Assembly: GCA_027065235.1 (NCBI GenBank) | Contig: JAMOOR010000086.1 | Span: forward strand, 1 to 55,149 | Length of the DNA stretch: 55,149 nucleotides | Direction of reading: 5' to 3' | DNA from: Thermotogaceae bacterium | Lineage (GTDB): Bacteria; Thermotogota; Thermotogae; Thermotogales; Thermotogaceae | Shown here: positions 13,825 through 21,359 of the stretch, piece by piece | Position numbering within the stretch: position 1 is the stretch's first letter | Layout of the letters: every line of letters begins with the position of its first letter | The notes under the pieces: generated by a model | Told to the model about the DNA's origin: nothing | The model's database searches: none | The model's input: the letters and a program-made list of their open reading frames with translations, nothing else | Position numbers and translations under genes: made by a program

Positions 13825-14976
13825 TCAGTCCCTCCCTTTTGGAATTCTAACCCAAGAAACGTATCGTACTCTTTTATCTTGCTTCTTTTGAGAACTCGAT
13901 GATCCATTGCTTCTTTTTCTAAGCTGAAGCTGAACAATACTGGCAACAGTCGAATTTAGCTGATTAATTAGCTCATTCAAGCCATTCATGGTTTGATTCA
14001 TTTTACTCATAACCTCTTTAGCTTCAATCATGTATTGTAGATGCGTATTCGAGTTAATGGCAAATTTCTCGTTGGCTTCTGCAAAAGCCTGTAAAGTGGT
14101 AGTTACTTTAGTTAAGAAACCATCACTGCCAAATAAAAGAGATTCAAGTTTGTCAATCTTTTCATCAATGACGTCAACTTTTATCTCTATATTTTTGACT
14201 CTAATAGGCTCTAATATGACATCCTCAGCATATTGAGCGTCATTTGTTTCTCTTTCCCAATATCCTTTACTTCTGTCTATTAAGGCTCTAGCTTCTACAT
14301 CTAAGTCCTTGCCCTGTAGATCTTTAGCAGGATATCCAAGTCTAACCTCATAATTCGTAAGAGGTAAGAAGTCAGGTAACCTCTCAGCATATTCTGCTGA
14401 TATTACTTCAGGAATGAAATCTATATCCTCTACTTCTTCATAAGTATCTATGCCAAATTGCTCCAGTAAGGCTTTACGACATTTTAAGCCGTCATTATAG
14501 CATTTTATGTAAGCCTTGTTTAAATTAGATGCTTTGAACTCTGGAAGATCAAAGAATACAACAGTTAATTGTTCTGGTGCTACATTAATCCAGACCTTAG
14601 CTTTAAAATCTCCGACATCTAATTCTAACTCATATCTACGCCAATTGTTAACCGTAGTTCTCTTAGCTTTTCCTTCTATCCTAAGTTTTTCAAGAATCTT
14701 TATGAGCTTTTCAAGTTCAGTTTTGATTCTGTACTTGATCCATATATTATGAATTCTTAGCCTTCCAACTGAGAACTCTAATATATCTTTGCCATCATCT
14801 GTAATCTGATAATATTCGCCACGCTTAGTTATGTATCCTGAATCTACCAATTCTCCAAGAACCCTATAAAGATAGCCCTTTGATAGCCCTAATCTTTGTT
14901 TAATATCTTTGGCTCTCAGAGGTCTTTCACTGAGTAATTCAAGAATTCTTCTCTTTGTATCAGATATTTCACTGTA
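13825..14976 (-). CDS. Winged-helix and coiled-coil regulator, 5' end cut by the attachment site
   Basis: The frame encodes a winged helix (TKRRILELLSERPLRAKDIK, QRLGLSKGYLYRVLGELVDS, GYITKRGEYYQITDDG), a long mixed domain, a heptad coiled coil near residues 265-310 and a basic Ser-rich tail. Clear HTH coding continues upstream to 14976, where the tRNA-derived att core begins. No ATG, GTG or TTG exists between the core and a TTG at 14850 that would remove the recognition helices. The true start therefore appears to lie on the other virus arm and to be joined only in the circular form. In the provirus the protein is probably truncated or silent. Confidence 0.7.
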   Translation of the reverse strand, partial: YSEISDTKRRILELLSERPLRAKDIKQRLGLSKGYLYRVLGELVDSGYITKRGEYYQITDDGKDILEFSVGRLRIHNIWIKYRIKTELEKLIKILEKLRIEGKAKRTTVNNWRRYELELDVGDFKAKVWINVAPEQLTVVFFDLPEFKASNLNKAYIKCYNDGLKCRKALLEQFGIDTYEEVEDIDFIPEVISAEYAERLPDFLPLTNYEVRLGYPAKDLQGKDLDVEARALIDRSKGYWERETNDAQYAEDVILEPIRVKNIEIKVDVIDEKIDKLESLLFGSDGFLTKVTTTLQAFAEANEKFAINSNTHLQYMIEAKEVMSKMNQTMNGLNELINQLNSTVASIVQLQLRKRSNGSSSSQKKQDKRVRYVSWVRIPKGRD

Positions 14977-15020
14977 GGCCTTTGGAGCCCGCGACCGGGG
15001 TTCGAATCCCCGCGGGGCTA
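14976..15020 (+). other. Attachment site: 3' fragment of tRNA-Gln(UUG)
   Basis: The 45 bases fold as the 3' part of a tRNA: anticodon loop CTTTGGA (anticodon TTG), 3' anticodon strand GCCCG, variable bases CGAC, T-stem CGGGG/CCCCG around TTCGAAT, acceptor strand CGGGGCT and discriminator A at 15020. The D-arm and 5' acceptor strand are absent; upstream sequence is protein-coding. This is the standard duplicate left by integration into a tRNA 3' half and marks the right end of the provirus. The anticodon identity predicts an intact tRNA-Gln(UUG) left of the window. Confidence 0.85.
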
Positions 15021-15275
15021 TGCTTATAACCCTTTCGCTTGTGAGCGTTTCTCACAACTTTTGGGGATCTCCTGCGGTGTTTACCTTATTAGGATTTTCT
15101 CGCAACTTGGTGACGCAATTTGTGACAGCTTAATGTCTCTTTTTAAGAACAGAGGCAGTGACACGGTTTCACCATTGCGCGTCTGTGAAAGGATTGCTCG
15201 GAGATTTCGAACCCCTGACGAATTTAAAATAAACGCGTTAAATAAAAAATAAAACAAATTGAAACTCTCAACAAA

Positions 15276-15932
15276 TCAGAAAATTAACAGATTTATCGGA
15301 ATTTGTTCTATCACCTCTCCTCTTTCGATCTTTTCTACAATTTCCTTTATTCTTCTGTAAATCCAGCATTCTCTGCACTCCCTTTTCTCATCTTCAAACC
15401 TGAAAAGTCTGAAGTAGTAGGTGTCAACGAGACCTCCTTGAGGCTTTCTTCTTCCACACTTCAGGACAAGGCATGATTCAGCCAAGTACGTAAGAGCTCT
15501 GCTGAGCGATTTGTTAATGCTTGCATCCTTCAGTCTGAAGCTTTCTGCTAATTTCACTTCTTCTTTTATCTCCGTAAATCTCATGGGTCGATTTCGGCTG
15601 TGAAGAGCTTTCGCAACGTCCGCACACTTCCTGAAATCAACAAATCCTACATTTATCTTGACTATTTCCACAATTTCGTCTTCACTTAGTACTGGAAGGA
15701 AGCTCTCTATTTCCTTCCACACCTCTATTACTCTGGCTAATTTTTCTTCGTATTTTTCCTTGGAAATGACAATCTTCGAGAGGTAAATGATCTCATCAAC
15801 CATCCAGTTGTATTTCTCAAGCACTTCTCTGACAATACCTCTTTGCTTTTCTATAATATCATCACTCACCTTAATCTTCCCGTTTCTGAAATGCTCCTTC
15901 AATATTTTTCCAACTATCTGCCTCTCACGCAT
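15276..15932 (-). CDS. Uncharacterised protein with a probable winged helix (218 aa)
   Basis: The first 90 residues are helical and charged. Residues about 105-165 look like a winged helix (DVAKALHSRNRPMRFTEIKE, then a helix ending INKSLSRALTYLAESCLVLK, then a GRRKPQGG wing). A Cys pair near the end (RECRECWIYRR) could bind metal. It is transcribed away from the AbrB-like gene across a palindromic operator, so it may regulate that promoter. Family not recognised. The 255 bases between it and the attachment site hold nothing I can support. Confidence 0.6.
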   Translation of the reverse strand: MRERQIVGKILKEHFRNGKIKVSDDIIEKQRGIVREVLEKYNWMVDEIIYLSKIVISKEKYEEKLARVIEVWKEIESFLPVLSEDEIVEIVKINVGFVDFRKCADVAKALHSRNRPMRFTEIKEEVKLAESFRLKDASINKSLSRALTYLAESCLVLKCGRRKPQGGLVDTYYFRLFRFEDEKRECRECWIYRRIKEIVEKIERGEVIEQIPINLLIF

Positions 15933-15978
15933 GTATTTTCATCTGCTAGATCTCTCAGCCTTCCGGGAACATTCTACA

Positions 15979-16093
15979 ATGTTACCGAAAATTTACGGAG
16001 CTAGAAACGATTTTTTATGGAGTAGAATGTGCGTCAGAAGAGTGCTGAGTGTTGCGGTAACATCAGGAATGTTACCGATGGAAGATGTTACTG
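15979..16093. promoter_or_regulatory. Operator cluster with a perfect 9-bp-arm palindrome
   Basis: CGGTAACAT (16055-16063) and ATGTTACCG (16069-16077) are exact inverted arms over CAGGA. A further ATGTTACCG occurs at 15979-15987 and a one-mismatch copy ATGTTACTG at 16085-16093. All lie in the divergent intergenic region between the 218-aa and AbrB-like genes, the last just before CTTTATG at about 16099, a plausible TATA for the leaderless ATG at 16132. Either flanking protein could bind. Confidence 0.65.
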
Positions 16094-16131
16094 CCAGATA
16101 GCTTTATGTTGAGGTATTTGCATTTTACAAC

Positions 16132-16800
16132 ATGGTCAAATACATTGGCCTGAGAGTTGCAGTGCTGAGTGGTGGAGCTTACAAGGTCACGGTGCCTATT
16201 GGAATTTTTAGAGAAGTATGGAAAAAGCTGGAAGATGAAAAACCCAAGAATGTTCCACTCTGCTTCATGAAGGAAAGCGATGTGATAATGATAGAGCCAC
16301 TGGAAAATGTTATGGAAAAAGATTACCCCAAGGAGATAAAGGAGCGTGTTTACGAGGACTGGAAGAAATACTTACGTAAGGTTGTTCAAGAGAAACTGGA
16401 TATCCTTACTGATAACATTGTCAAAGGCAATATTCACGAAATGACTTACCAGCAGATGCTTGATCAAGTGCTTGAAGATATCAAGACCATCATCAGATCA
16501 TACATGAAAAGTCTGAAAGGAGTCCTTAGCTTTACACCCGATGAGCTTGAGTCTATTCTTGCCACAGCAACTCTTGAGATAGAAAGAGAAAAGGAGGAAG
16601 AGTTCAGTTATATTCTGGATGAAATTCGCAAGATGATCGAAAGAAAGCGAGAGATAAAGAAAATGCTTGCAAATCTCGAAGAAAAAAGTGAAATTGACAA
16701 AGATCTCAGAAGGATGATAAGAGAAAGATTGCTATTCGAACTGTCGATTATTGAAGACAGGCTGAAGAGAGTTAAATCCGTTCTTGAGGAGGATGAGTGA
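16132..16800 (+). CDS. AbrB/SpoVT-type DNA-binding protein with a helical C-terminus (222 aa)
   Basis: Residues 5-57 match the swapped-hairpin AbrB pattern: a first strand GLRVAVLSGGAYKVTVP, a helix GIFREVWKKLED, then a VIMIEPLE strand. The remaining 160 residues are charged helices with coiled-coil character. AbrB-type proteins are dimeric transcription regulators. It opens the operon leading into the M48 protease, which overlaps it by eight bases, and lies beside the 16055-16077 palindrome, so autoregulation is likely. The long helical tail is unusual for the family. Confidence 0.65.
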   Translation: MVKYIGLRVAVLSGGAYKVTVPIGIFREVWKKLEDEKPKNVPLCFMKESDVIMIEPLENVMEKDYPKEIKERVYEDWKKYLRKVVQEKLDILTDNIVKGNIHEMTYQQMLDQVLEDIKTIIRSYMKSLKGVLSFTPDELESILATATLEIEREKEEEFSYILDEIRKMIERKREIKKMLANLEEKSEIDKDLRRMIRERLLFELSIIEDRLKRVKSVLEEDE

Positions 16801-18013
16801 GGCAGATTTTCCGCCACACTTAAACTGGTTTCTTTTACTGGTACTTGTAATTCTACTTCTCTCCGCGCTATTTACTTCAACGTATTTTGTAGTGGCAAAT
16901 TATACAGCTTCTAAAAGCCCTGCTGCAGAGGTACTTTACACAATCTGCGAATTTGTATTATTCGCGACTCCTTTGCTGATAGCACTTCTACTTTTCGTAT
17001 CGCCTAGAATAAAACTTTCACAGCTAAACGCCAAGCGTATTGATGATTCCAAGATTATAGAGTTTGTAAATTCGATAAGGAAAGAAATGGGAATAAGGAA
17101 AAATGTGGACATATACGTGGCACCTGAGGTAGGAGGTCATGCAATTGTTTTTGGTTTCAGGAAAGCTTTTATTGTCATTTCTGAAGAGCTCCACCGAAGT
17201 TTCAGCATTCTTCCTCATCTGGTCAGGCCAATTATAGTTCATGAACTCAGTCACATAAAGAACGCTGATGTTTTCACATATGAGTTCGCAGAGGCAGCGT
17301 GGAAGTCCTATGCACTGATAGCTTTGATATCCGGTGCATATCTTGCTGTAAACGCAGATAAGGTATTTTCTTTTTCGTATCCCCTCACCTATGAGCATGT
17401 GCTTGGATTCTGGTTTGATGACATTTTACTTCCCTCGGTTCTGTTATACCTGCTTAACAGACAGATCTCGAAATATAGAGAGCTTTACGCTGATGTTACA
17501 GCAAGCAAAATCGATAAAAATCTGATCACGGCTCTGCGTATGCTATGTTTACCAAGAAAGAGAAGATCTCTCAGATTAGGAAAGCCTATGATCCTTGAGA
17601 GAATTGAGTCTCTCGAACAACCTTTTAGAATTTTCACTCCGGGCTACTGGCACGGATTTATTCTGGGAACCGTGTCGCTTTACGGTTTTGTTTTTGGTTT
17701 AAGACTTGTTCCGTTCACACCATTACAGAGCCTTGAAGAGCTGGAAAGTTTTCTCTTTGCAGTCAGCTATGCTGGAATACTGGTGAGCGTTCTTGGAGGA
17801 TTGTATGTCTTGAGAAATCAGCTAGTGTGGTTTGCCAAGAGCTACAAGAAGATGTTCGGTGTCACGAGACTGACGTTGAAGGACTACGTTCTATTCCTGA
17901 GAATGCTCCTCGCATCATCGCTTGGACTGGTTACGGGCATGTTTTTCGCATTCTTTTCGGGAGGTTTGTTTATCTACACTGTGGAGGCTTTTCTGAAGCT
18001 CATTTTGAAATAG
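16793..18013 (+). CDS. M48-family membrane zinc metalloprotease (HtpX-like, 406 aa)
   Basis: Two membrane helices at about 10-35 and 45-70 precede a cytoplasmic peptidase domain. The zinc motif H150-E-L-S-H154 (VHELSHIKNADVF) and the third-ligand segment YRELYADVTAS are present, so it should be active. Four more hydrophobic helices follow. HtpX/Ste24-type enzymes cut membrane or misfolded proteins. The ATG at 16793 overlaps the AbrB-like gene with a GAGGAGG site immediately before it. The Ubl-E2 gene follows 164 bases later on the same strand, so the protease may belong to the conjugation system, for example as a processing enzyme or effector. Confidence 0.85.
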   Translation: MSEADFPPHLNWFLLLVLVILLLSALFTSTYFVVANYTASKSPAAEVLYTICEFVLFATPLLIALLLFVSPRIKLSQLNAKRIDDSKIIEFVNSIRKEMGIRKNVDIYVAPEVGGHAIVFGFRKAFIVISEELHRSFSILPHLVRPIIVHELSHIKNADVFTYEFAEAAWKSYALIALISGAYLAVNADKVFSFSYPLTYEHVLGFWFDDILLPSVLLYLLNRQISKYRELYADVTASKIDKNLITALRMLCLPRKRRSLRLGKPMILERIESLEQPFRIFTPGYWHGFILGTVSLYGFVFGLRLVPFTPLQSLEELESFLFAVSYAGILVSVLGGLYVLRNQLVWFAKSYKKMFGVTRLTLKDYVLFLRMLLASSLGLVTGMFFAFFSGGLFIYTVEAFLKLILK

Positions 18014-18161
18014 AAGGGTTGTTCCCGGGTGTCACCTAAGCGGGTAAAATCGATTCCTACAGCAGTACATTCAGGCAGGAAGACAGAATGAAGTGACCTA
18101 GTGTCTCCTCTCCTGTTCTCACAAGCCTTCTTTATTCTAACGGATACCTCATTACCGGAGA

Positions 18162-18174
18162 AAGGAGGTGATCG
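18162..18174 (+). promoter_or_regulatory. Near-perfect ribosome binding site of the Ubl-E2 gene
   Basis: AAAGGAGGTGATC fully complements the 3' end of archaeal 16S rRNA and lies four bases before the ATG at 18178. It fixes the start of the Ubl-E2 protein and predicts high translation, in contrast to the leaderless genes around it. Confidence 0.8.
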
Positions 18175-18177
18175 GGA

Positions 18178-18846
18178 ATGGGGCTGGAGTCCGGGCCGAG
18201 AAGGATTGAGGTTTTGATAGGAGCCGACAGGGTGCCTGTGGAAATCGATGAAAGAACAACTGCAAGGGACGTAAAGAGAAAGCTTGGAAGAGATAGTAGT
18301 GAGTGGATGCTTCTGGTGAACAATGTTGTTCTTGGCGACAAGGAAAAAATACTGCCAAAGCTTACGGGAAAGGACGATGATATCAGGCTCGTTCCGAAGA
18401 CAGACGTCGGCTCCTCTTTAATTTTTTTAACTGGCGAGAAAAGGATGAAGCAGGAAGAAACTCTTCTCAGAGGAATGGGCTTTGTGCCCGATGGTCACCG
18501 GAAGTATTCGGGTCTGTTCATGGCATGTGGTAGGATATTCAAGATGACTGTGTATCTTCCGCCAACCTTTCCTTATTCTAGGCCTATCATAACAATAGAT
18601 GATCCCTATTTTCTCGGTAAGCACCCGTGCATACTCCGAAGCTCCTACGGTATAGAGGTTCACTTCCATGATAGCGACTGGAAACCCTGGATGCACGCTG
18701 CAGATCTTGCCGCTCAGGCTGTGAGCTTTCTGAAATCGTTTGAGAAGAAAGAAGAGGAGAGGGACGTTCCATGTGCGGATCGAGAGGATATAATAGCTCT
18801 GGTGGAGAGATACATCGAGTTGTTAGGACGGCTCAGGAGATTTTAG
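18178..18846 (+). CDS. Ubiquitin-like / E2-like fusion protein (222 aa)
   Basis: Residues about 8-75 form a beta-grasp-like ubiquitin domain (RRIEVLIGADRVPVEIDERT, a helix ARDVKRKLG, LVNNVVLGD, DDIRLVPKT). Residues about 88-188 follow the E2/UBC layout: helix 1, strands ending KMTVYLPPTFPYSRPIITI, then H149-P150-C151, W168-x-P170 and a C-terminal helix. H149-P150 corresponds to the HPN motif; at the usual active-site position (YGIEVHF) there is no Cys, so C151 is the candidate nucleophile. The ubiquitin part has no free diglycine tail. With the JAMM and E1 genes beside it, it most likely carries or transfers a ubiquitin-like modifier. Confidence 0.75.
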   Translation: MGLESGPRRIEVLIGADRVPVEIDERTTARDVKRKLGRDSSEWMLLVNNVVLGDKEKILPKLTGKDDDIRLVPKTDVGSSLIFLTGEKRMKQEETLLRGMGFVPDGHRKYSGLFMACGRIFKMTVYLPPTFPYSRPIITIDDPYFLGKHPCILRSSYGIEVHFHDSDWKPWMHAADLAAQAVSFLKSFEKKEEERDVPCADREDIIALVERYIELLGRLRRF

Positions 18847-19517
18847 AGTATTACAAGAATGTCATGAGAAAATTCGCAGCCTACAGTATAAGGATAATAT
18901 CGCTTGTTCCCCTTGCCATTGGATGTGGGCTAACGTTAGTTTCAGCAAGAGCTCTCAGATTTGCCGACGAGCTTGAGGGTTGCGTATCGGAACTGAAGCA
19001 TGAAACAGGTGAAGAATGTAGAGAACCGGAAGAGCTAGTGATCCCCTCTCCGGTTCTCTACGAAGCTTTCAGCATACTCATTTCTCACGGCAAAAAGTCG
19101 AAGGAATGGATCGTAGCCCTTGGTGCTCAGGAGCTTGATGGAAAGCTTGTGATAACAAGAGTTTACGACGTTAACTGTGCAATCTCCCATACAACGGGTG
19201 CCGAGGTCGATTACCAAAGCCTCGCCAAGGCGCTCAGATTCTACGAAGAATGTGGGTATCAGATTGCGGGGCTTGCACACATTCATCCTTGGAATTCCGA
19301 AACAGTATCACCAAGTGCTACTGATATCAAAACTCATAGACAGTGGGAAGAGCTGTACAAAGGGAAGTTCATCGGAATCGTTTTCAACAATTCAGGAGTG
19401 TTCAGAATATTTCACGGTGGAAAGTGCAAGGTAAAGCCTAAAGTTGTTGGAAAGGGAGTTAAAAGGATCGGAAAAGAACTTTACAGGCTTGAAAAATGTG
19501 AGAAATTGGTTTCTTAA
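18771..19517 (+). CDS. JAMM/MPN+ (JAB) isopeptidase-like protein with a membrane helix (248 aa)
   Basis: The metalloprotease signature is complete: E112, H170-x-H172-P, S182 and D185 (AHIHPWNSETVSPSATD). A hydrophobic helix at about residues 36-60 suggests anchoring with the active domain in the cytoplasm. The ATG at 18771 follows a GAGGAGAGGG site but overlaps the E2 gene by 76 bases; a second ATG at 18864 would avoid overlap yet has no ribosome binding site. JAMM enzymes of this kind remove or mature ubiquitin-like proteins. Its stop overlaps that of the opposing 611-aa gene. Confidence 0.85.
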   Translation: MCGSRGYNSSGGEIHRVVRTAQEILEYYKNVMRKFAAYSIRIISLVPLAIGCGLTLVSARALRFADELEGCVSELKHETGEECREPEELVIPSPVLYEAFSILISHGKKSKEWIVALGAQELDGKLVITRVYDVNCAISHTTGAEVDYQSLAKALRFYEECGYQIAGLAHIHPWNSETVSPSATDIKTHRQWEELYKGKFIGIVFNNSGVFRIFHGGKCKVKPKVVGKGVKRIGKELYRLEKCEKLVS

Positions 19518-21349
19518 CACTTTTTCATTTCCTTTCTTCCTCTCTTTATACTATCTTCGAGCATTTCTTCCAGAACTTCTGGCAGAGTTGTTGCTAAGAT
19601 CCAAAGGGTAATAATTCTTTTTTCCTCCTCACTAATTTTAGAAAGATCTTTAACAAATTTTTCTAGCTTTGGTATGAGTTCTTGGTAAAAGATTTGTAGG
19701 GTTTCCTCTTTTCTGAAGTCTAATCCAATCTGAAAGCTTAAAGGCTCGACCTTTTCAATAAGCCTGTCTAGATCTTCTTCAGTTAAACAGTGCCAGTACA
19801 TTCTGGTTGGGCGCGGAGACCATATGTTGAAAATAGAAGCTAAAGTTAGTGGATCGAACCAGATCTGTCTCTTGTATTCTTCTTTGCCTATTACTTCAAG
19901 AATAAACTTTTTTATTTCCTCCTTAAATTCAAATAGCTTATCATAGATGATCTTTAAACGTTTCGCGTCTATCTCTCTTTCTACCTTGCGATAGTCTGTA
20001 GAAATATCCGTTAATTCTACATAATGAGAAAGAGCTCTTTTGAGTTCTTCTATGTAATATTTCAGAAAATGTTTGAAGATTTTAATCTCCAAAAGCGAGT
20101 AAAAGGGCAGTGGGGGTTGGTTATGAATAATTTCACTGCATGCTGTCCAAAGGTTTTTTAGATTCGCTTGAAGGTTATATTCCTTGCAAATAATCTCAAT
20201 AGACTTTCTTGTAAGATTAAGACACTTATCTTTGAGTATAAGAACCTTATTCTCCCAGTCTTCTTGCAGCTCCTCTAACGGCTTAGAAAGTATCCTGTTT
20301 AAAGCTTTGTTTATTTCGATCTCCCAGTTTTTAAGGTCATCATGTTTATAGATACTCTTACCTCCCGCTTTGATTCTCTCTCCCTCAAAAAGTAACATCA
20401 AAACAATTTCGCGATTTTCCTTGAAGCTCTCCGCAATTTTCTGGTAAATGATTAATTTTATTAGGAGCTCCAAGATATTTCGAAGGTGAAAATAACATGC
20501 TGGTATGCTTAAAATCTCAAAAGCAGACAAAAGACCGTACCACCACATCTTAAGCTGGGAAGTAAAGTAAACGGAAGCTTCATTCTCCTCATAAAATGTG
20601 TCTTCTAGTCGGGCTATTAACTCTAGAAGTCGTTCAAGATAAAATTTGATTTCATAATAATCTCCAGCATAGAGCAGGATCTTTCTGAAGTTTTCAAAGT
20701 TACGTCCGTATGTTTGTTTAAGTTTATCCTCTTTAATTTTGAGAAGTCTTAAATGTCCACCAGTTGAAAAGTAAAAGTTAGCTAGAATTTCGTTATAAGC
20801 ATCTTTTATCATCTTTCCATCCTTTTCTATTTGAGCAATCCAATGTTCAGATTTTCTCTCCAGATACTCAAAAAATACATCCCAATTTATTCTTAAAGAA
20901 ATTGTTCTGGTGTTGGAAATGGAGTTATCAATCAAATGCAGTCTGACCAATGGTTTACCATCTAAGCAAATACTTTTCTCCCTTGCTACAAAATCCTTCC
21001 ATCTTCTTTTAAATTCATCAGCAGAGATGTTTCTTTCAAACATCTCACTACAGATAGAAACAATAAAAGAGTAGATTTGTTGAGGTACATCAACATATAT
21101 CTGAGCAGGTCTGATTCTGATCTTTCTTCCAGCTTTATCTCTCTCCCGAAAGGTTATTTGTATGGAGTAAGTTGGAAATAGTTTTGATAATCTCATGCTA
21201 AAAAGTATATGTTGTTGTGTCCATTTAAAACTTTTATGAGAGCATTTATCAGCTCCCTTACAGTTTTCCAGTCCATAATCATAGTTAGTGTTTGATGACA
21301 GTTTGTCCCCTCCTTTAACACGGATTTCAACAAAATCTGCATGTTTCAA
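19514..21349 (-). CDS. Large helical protein inserted within the Ubl cassette (611 aa)
   Basis: The protein is almost all helical, Lys/Glu/Leu-rich, with a beta-rich segment at about 60-165 and a CKGADKCSH cluster near residue 30. Two local patterns, LRNILELLIKLI and ACSEIIHNQ, loosely recall HEPN-type RNase folds, but I cannot assign it. It runs against the cassette: its stop overlaps the JAMM stop by four bases and its start lies ten bases from the E1 start. Such tight fitting suggests an inserted cargo gene, or a regulated antisense partner such as an effector. The start could lie further inside. Confidence 0.7.
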   Translation of the reverse strand: MKHADFVEIRVKGGDKLSSNTNYDYGLENCKGADKCSHKSFKWTQQHILFSMRLSKLFPTYSIQITFRERDKAGRKIRIRPAQIYVDVPQQIYSFIVSICSEMFERNISADEFKRRWKDFVAREKSICLDGKPLVRLHLIDNSISNTRTISLRINWDVFFEYLERKSEHWIAQIEKDGKMIKDAYNEILANFYFSTGGHLRLLKIKEDKLKQTYGRNFENFRKILLYAGDYYEIKFYLERLLELIARLEDTFYEENEASVYFTSQLKMWWYGLLSAFEILSIPACYFHLRNILELLIKLIIYQKIAESFKENREIVLMLLFEGERIKAGGKSIYKHDDLKNWEIEINKALNRILSKPLEELQEDWENKVLILKDKCLNLTRKSIEIICKEYNLQANLKNLWTACSEIIHNQPPLPFYSLLEIKIFKHFLKYYIEELKRALSHYVELTDISTDYRKVEREIDAKRLKIIYDKLFEFKEEIKKFILEVIGKEEYKRQIWFDPLTLASIFNIWSPRPTRMYWHCLTEEDLDRLIEKVEPLSFQIGLDFRKEETLQIFYQELIPKLEKFVKDLSKISEEEKRIITLWILATTLPEVLEEMLEDSIKRGRKEMKKC

Positions 21350-21359
21350 ACAAACATCT

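Larger units (their letters stand above)
1..15020. mobile_element. Integrated spindle-shaped-virus-like provirus (right part)
   Basis: The segment carries a leftward structural operon with two VP1-like coat proteins, a packaging-type ATPase, a tyrosine integrase, many tiny membrane proteins and several DNA-binding regulators. It ends exactly at a partial tRNA-Gln gene on the plus strand. An element integrated into a tRNA 3' end lies between the restored tRNA and the duplicated 3' fragment, so the element extends left of 15020 and its other end is outside the window. Two-helix coat proteins plus an integrase and an ATPase are the hallmark set of archaeal spindle-shaped viruses. The virus assignment is inference from these genes; a family was not determined. 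Confidence 0.8.

Noticed and set aside
14976-15020. Complete tRNA gene
   Set aside because: The 5' acceptor strand and D-arm are missing, and the upstream sequence is protein-coding on the other strand.
15061-15252. 63-residue frame after the attachment site
   Set aside because: No ribosome binding site, no recognisable fold and biased composition; treated as non-coding.
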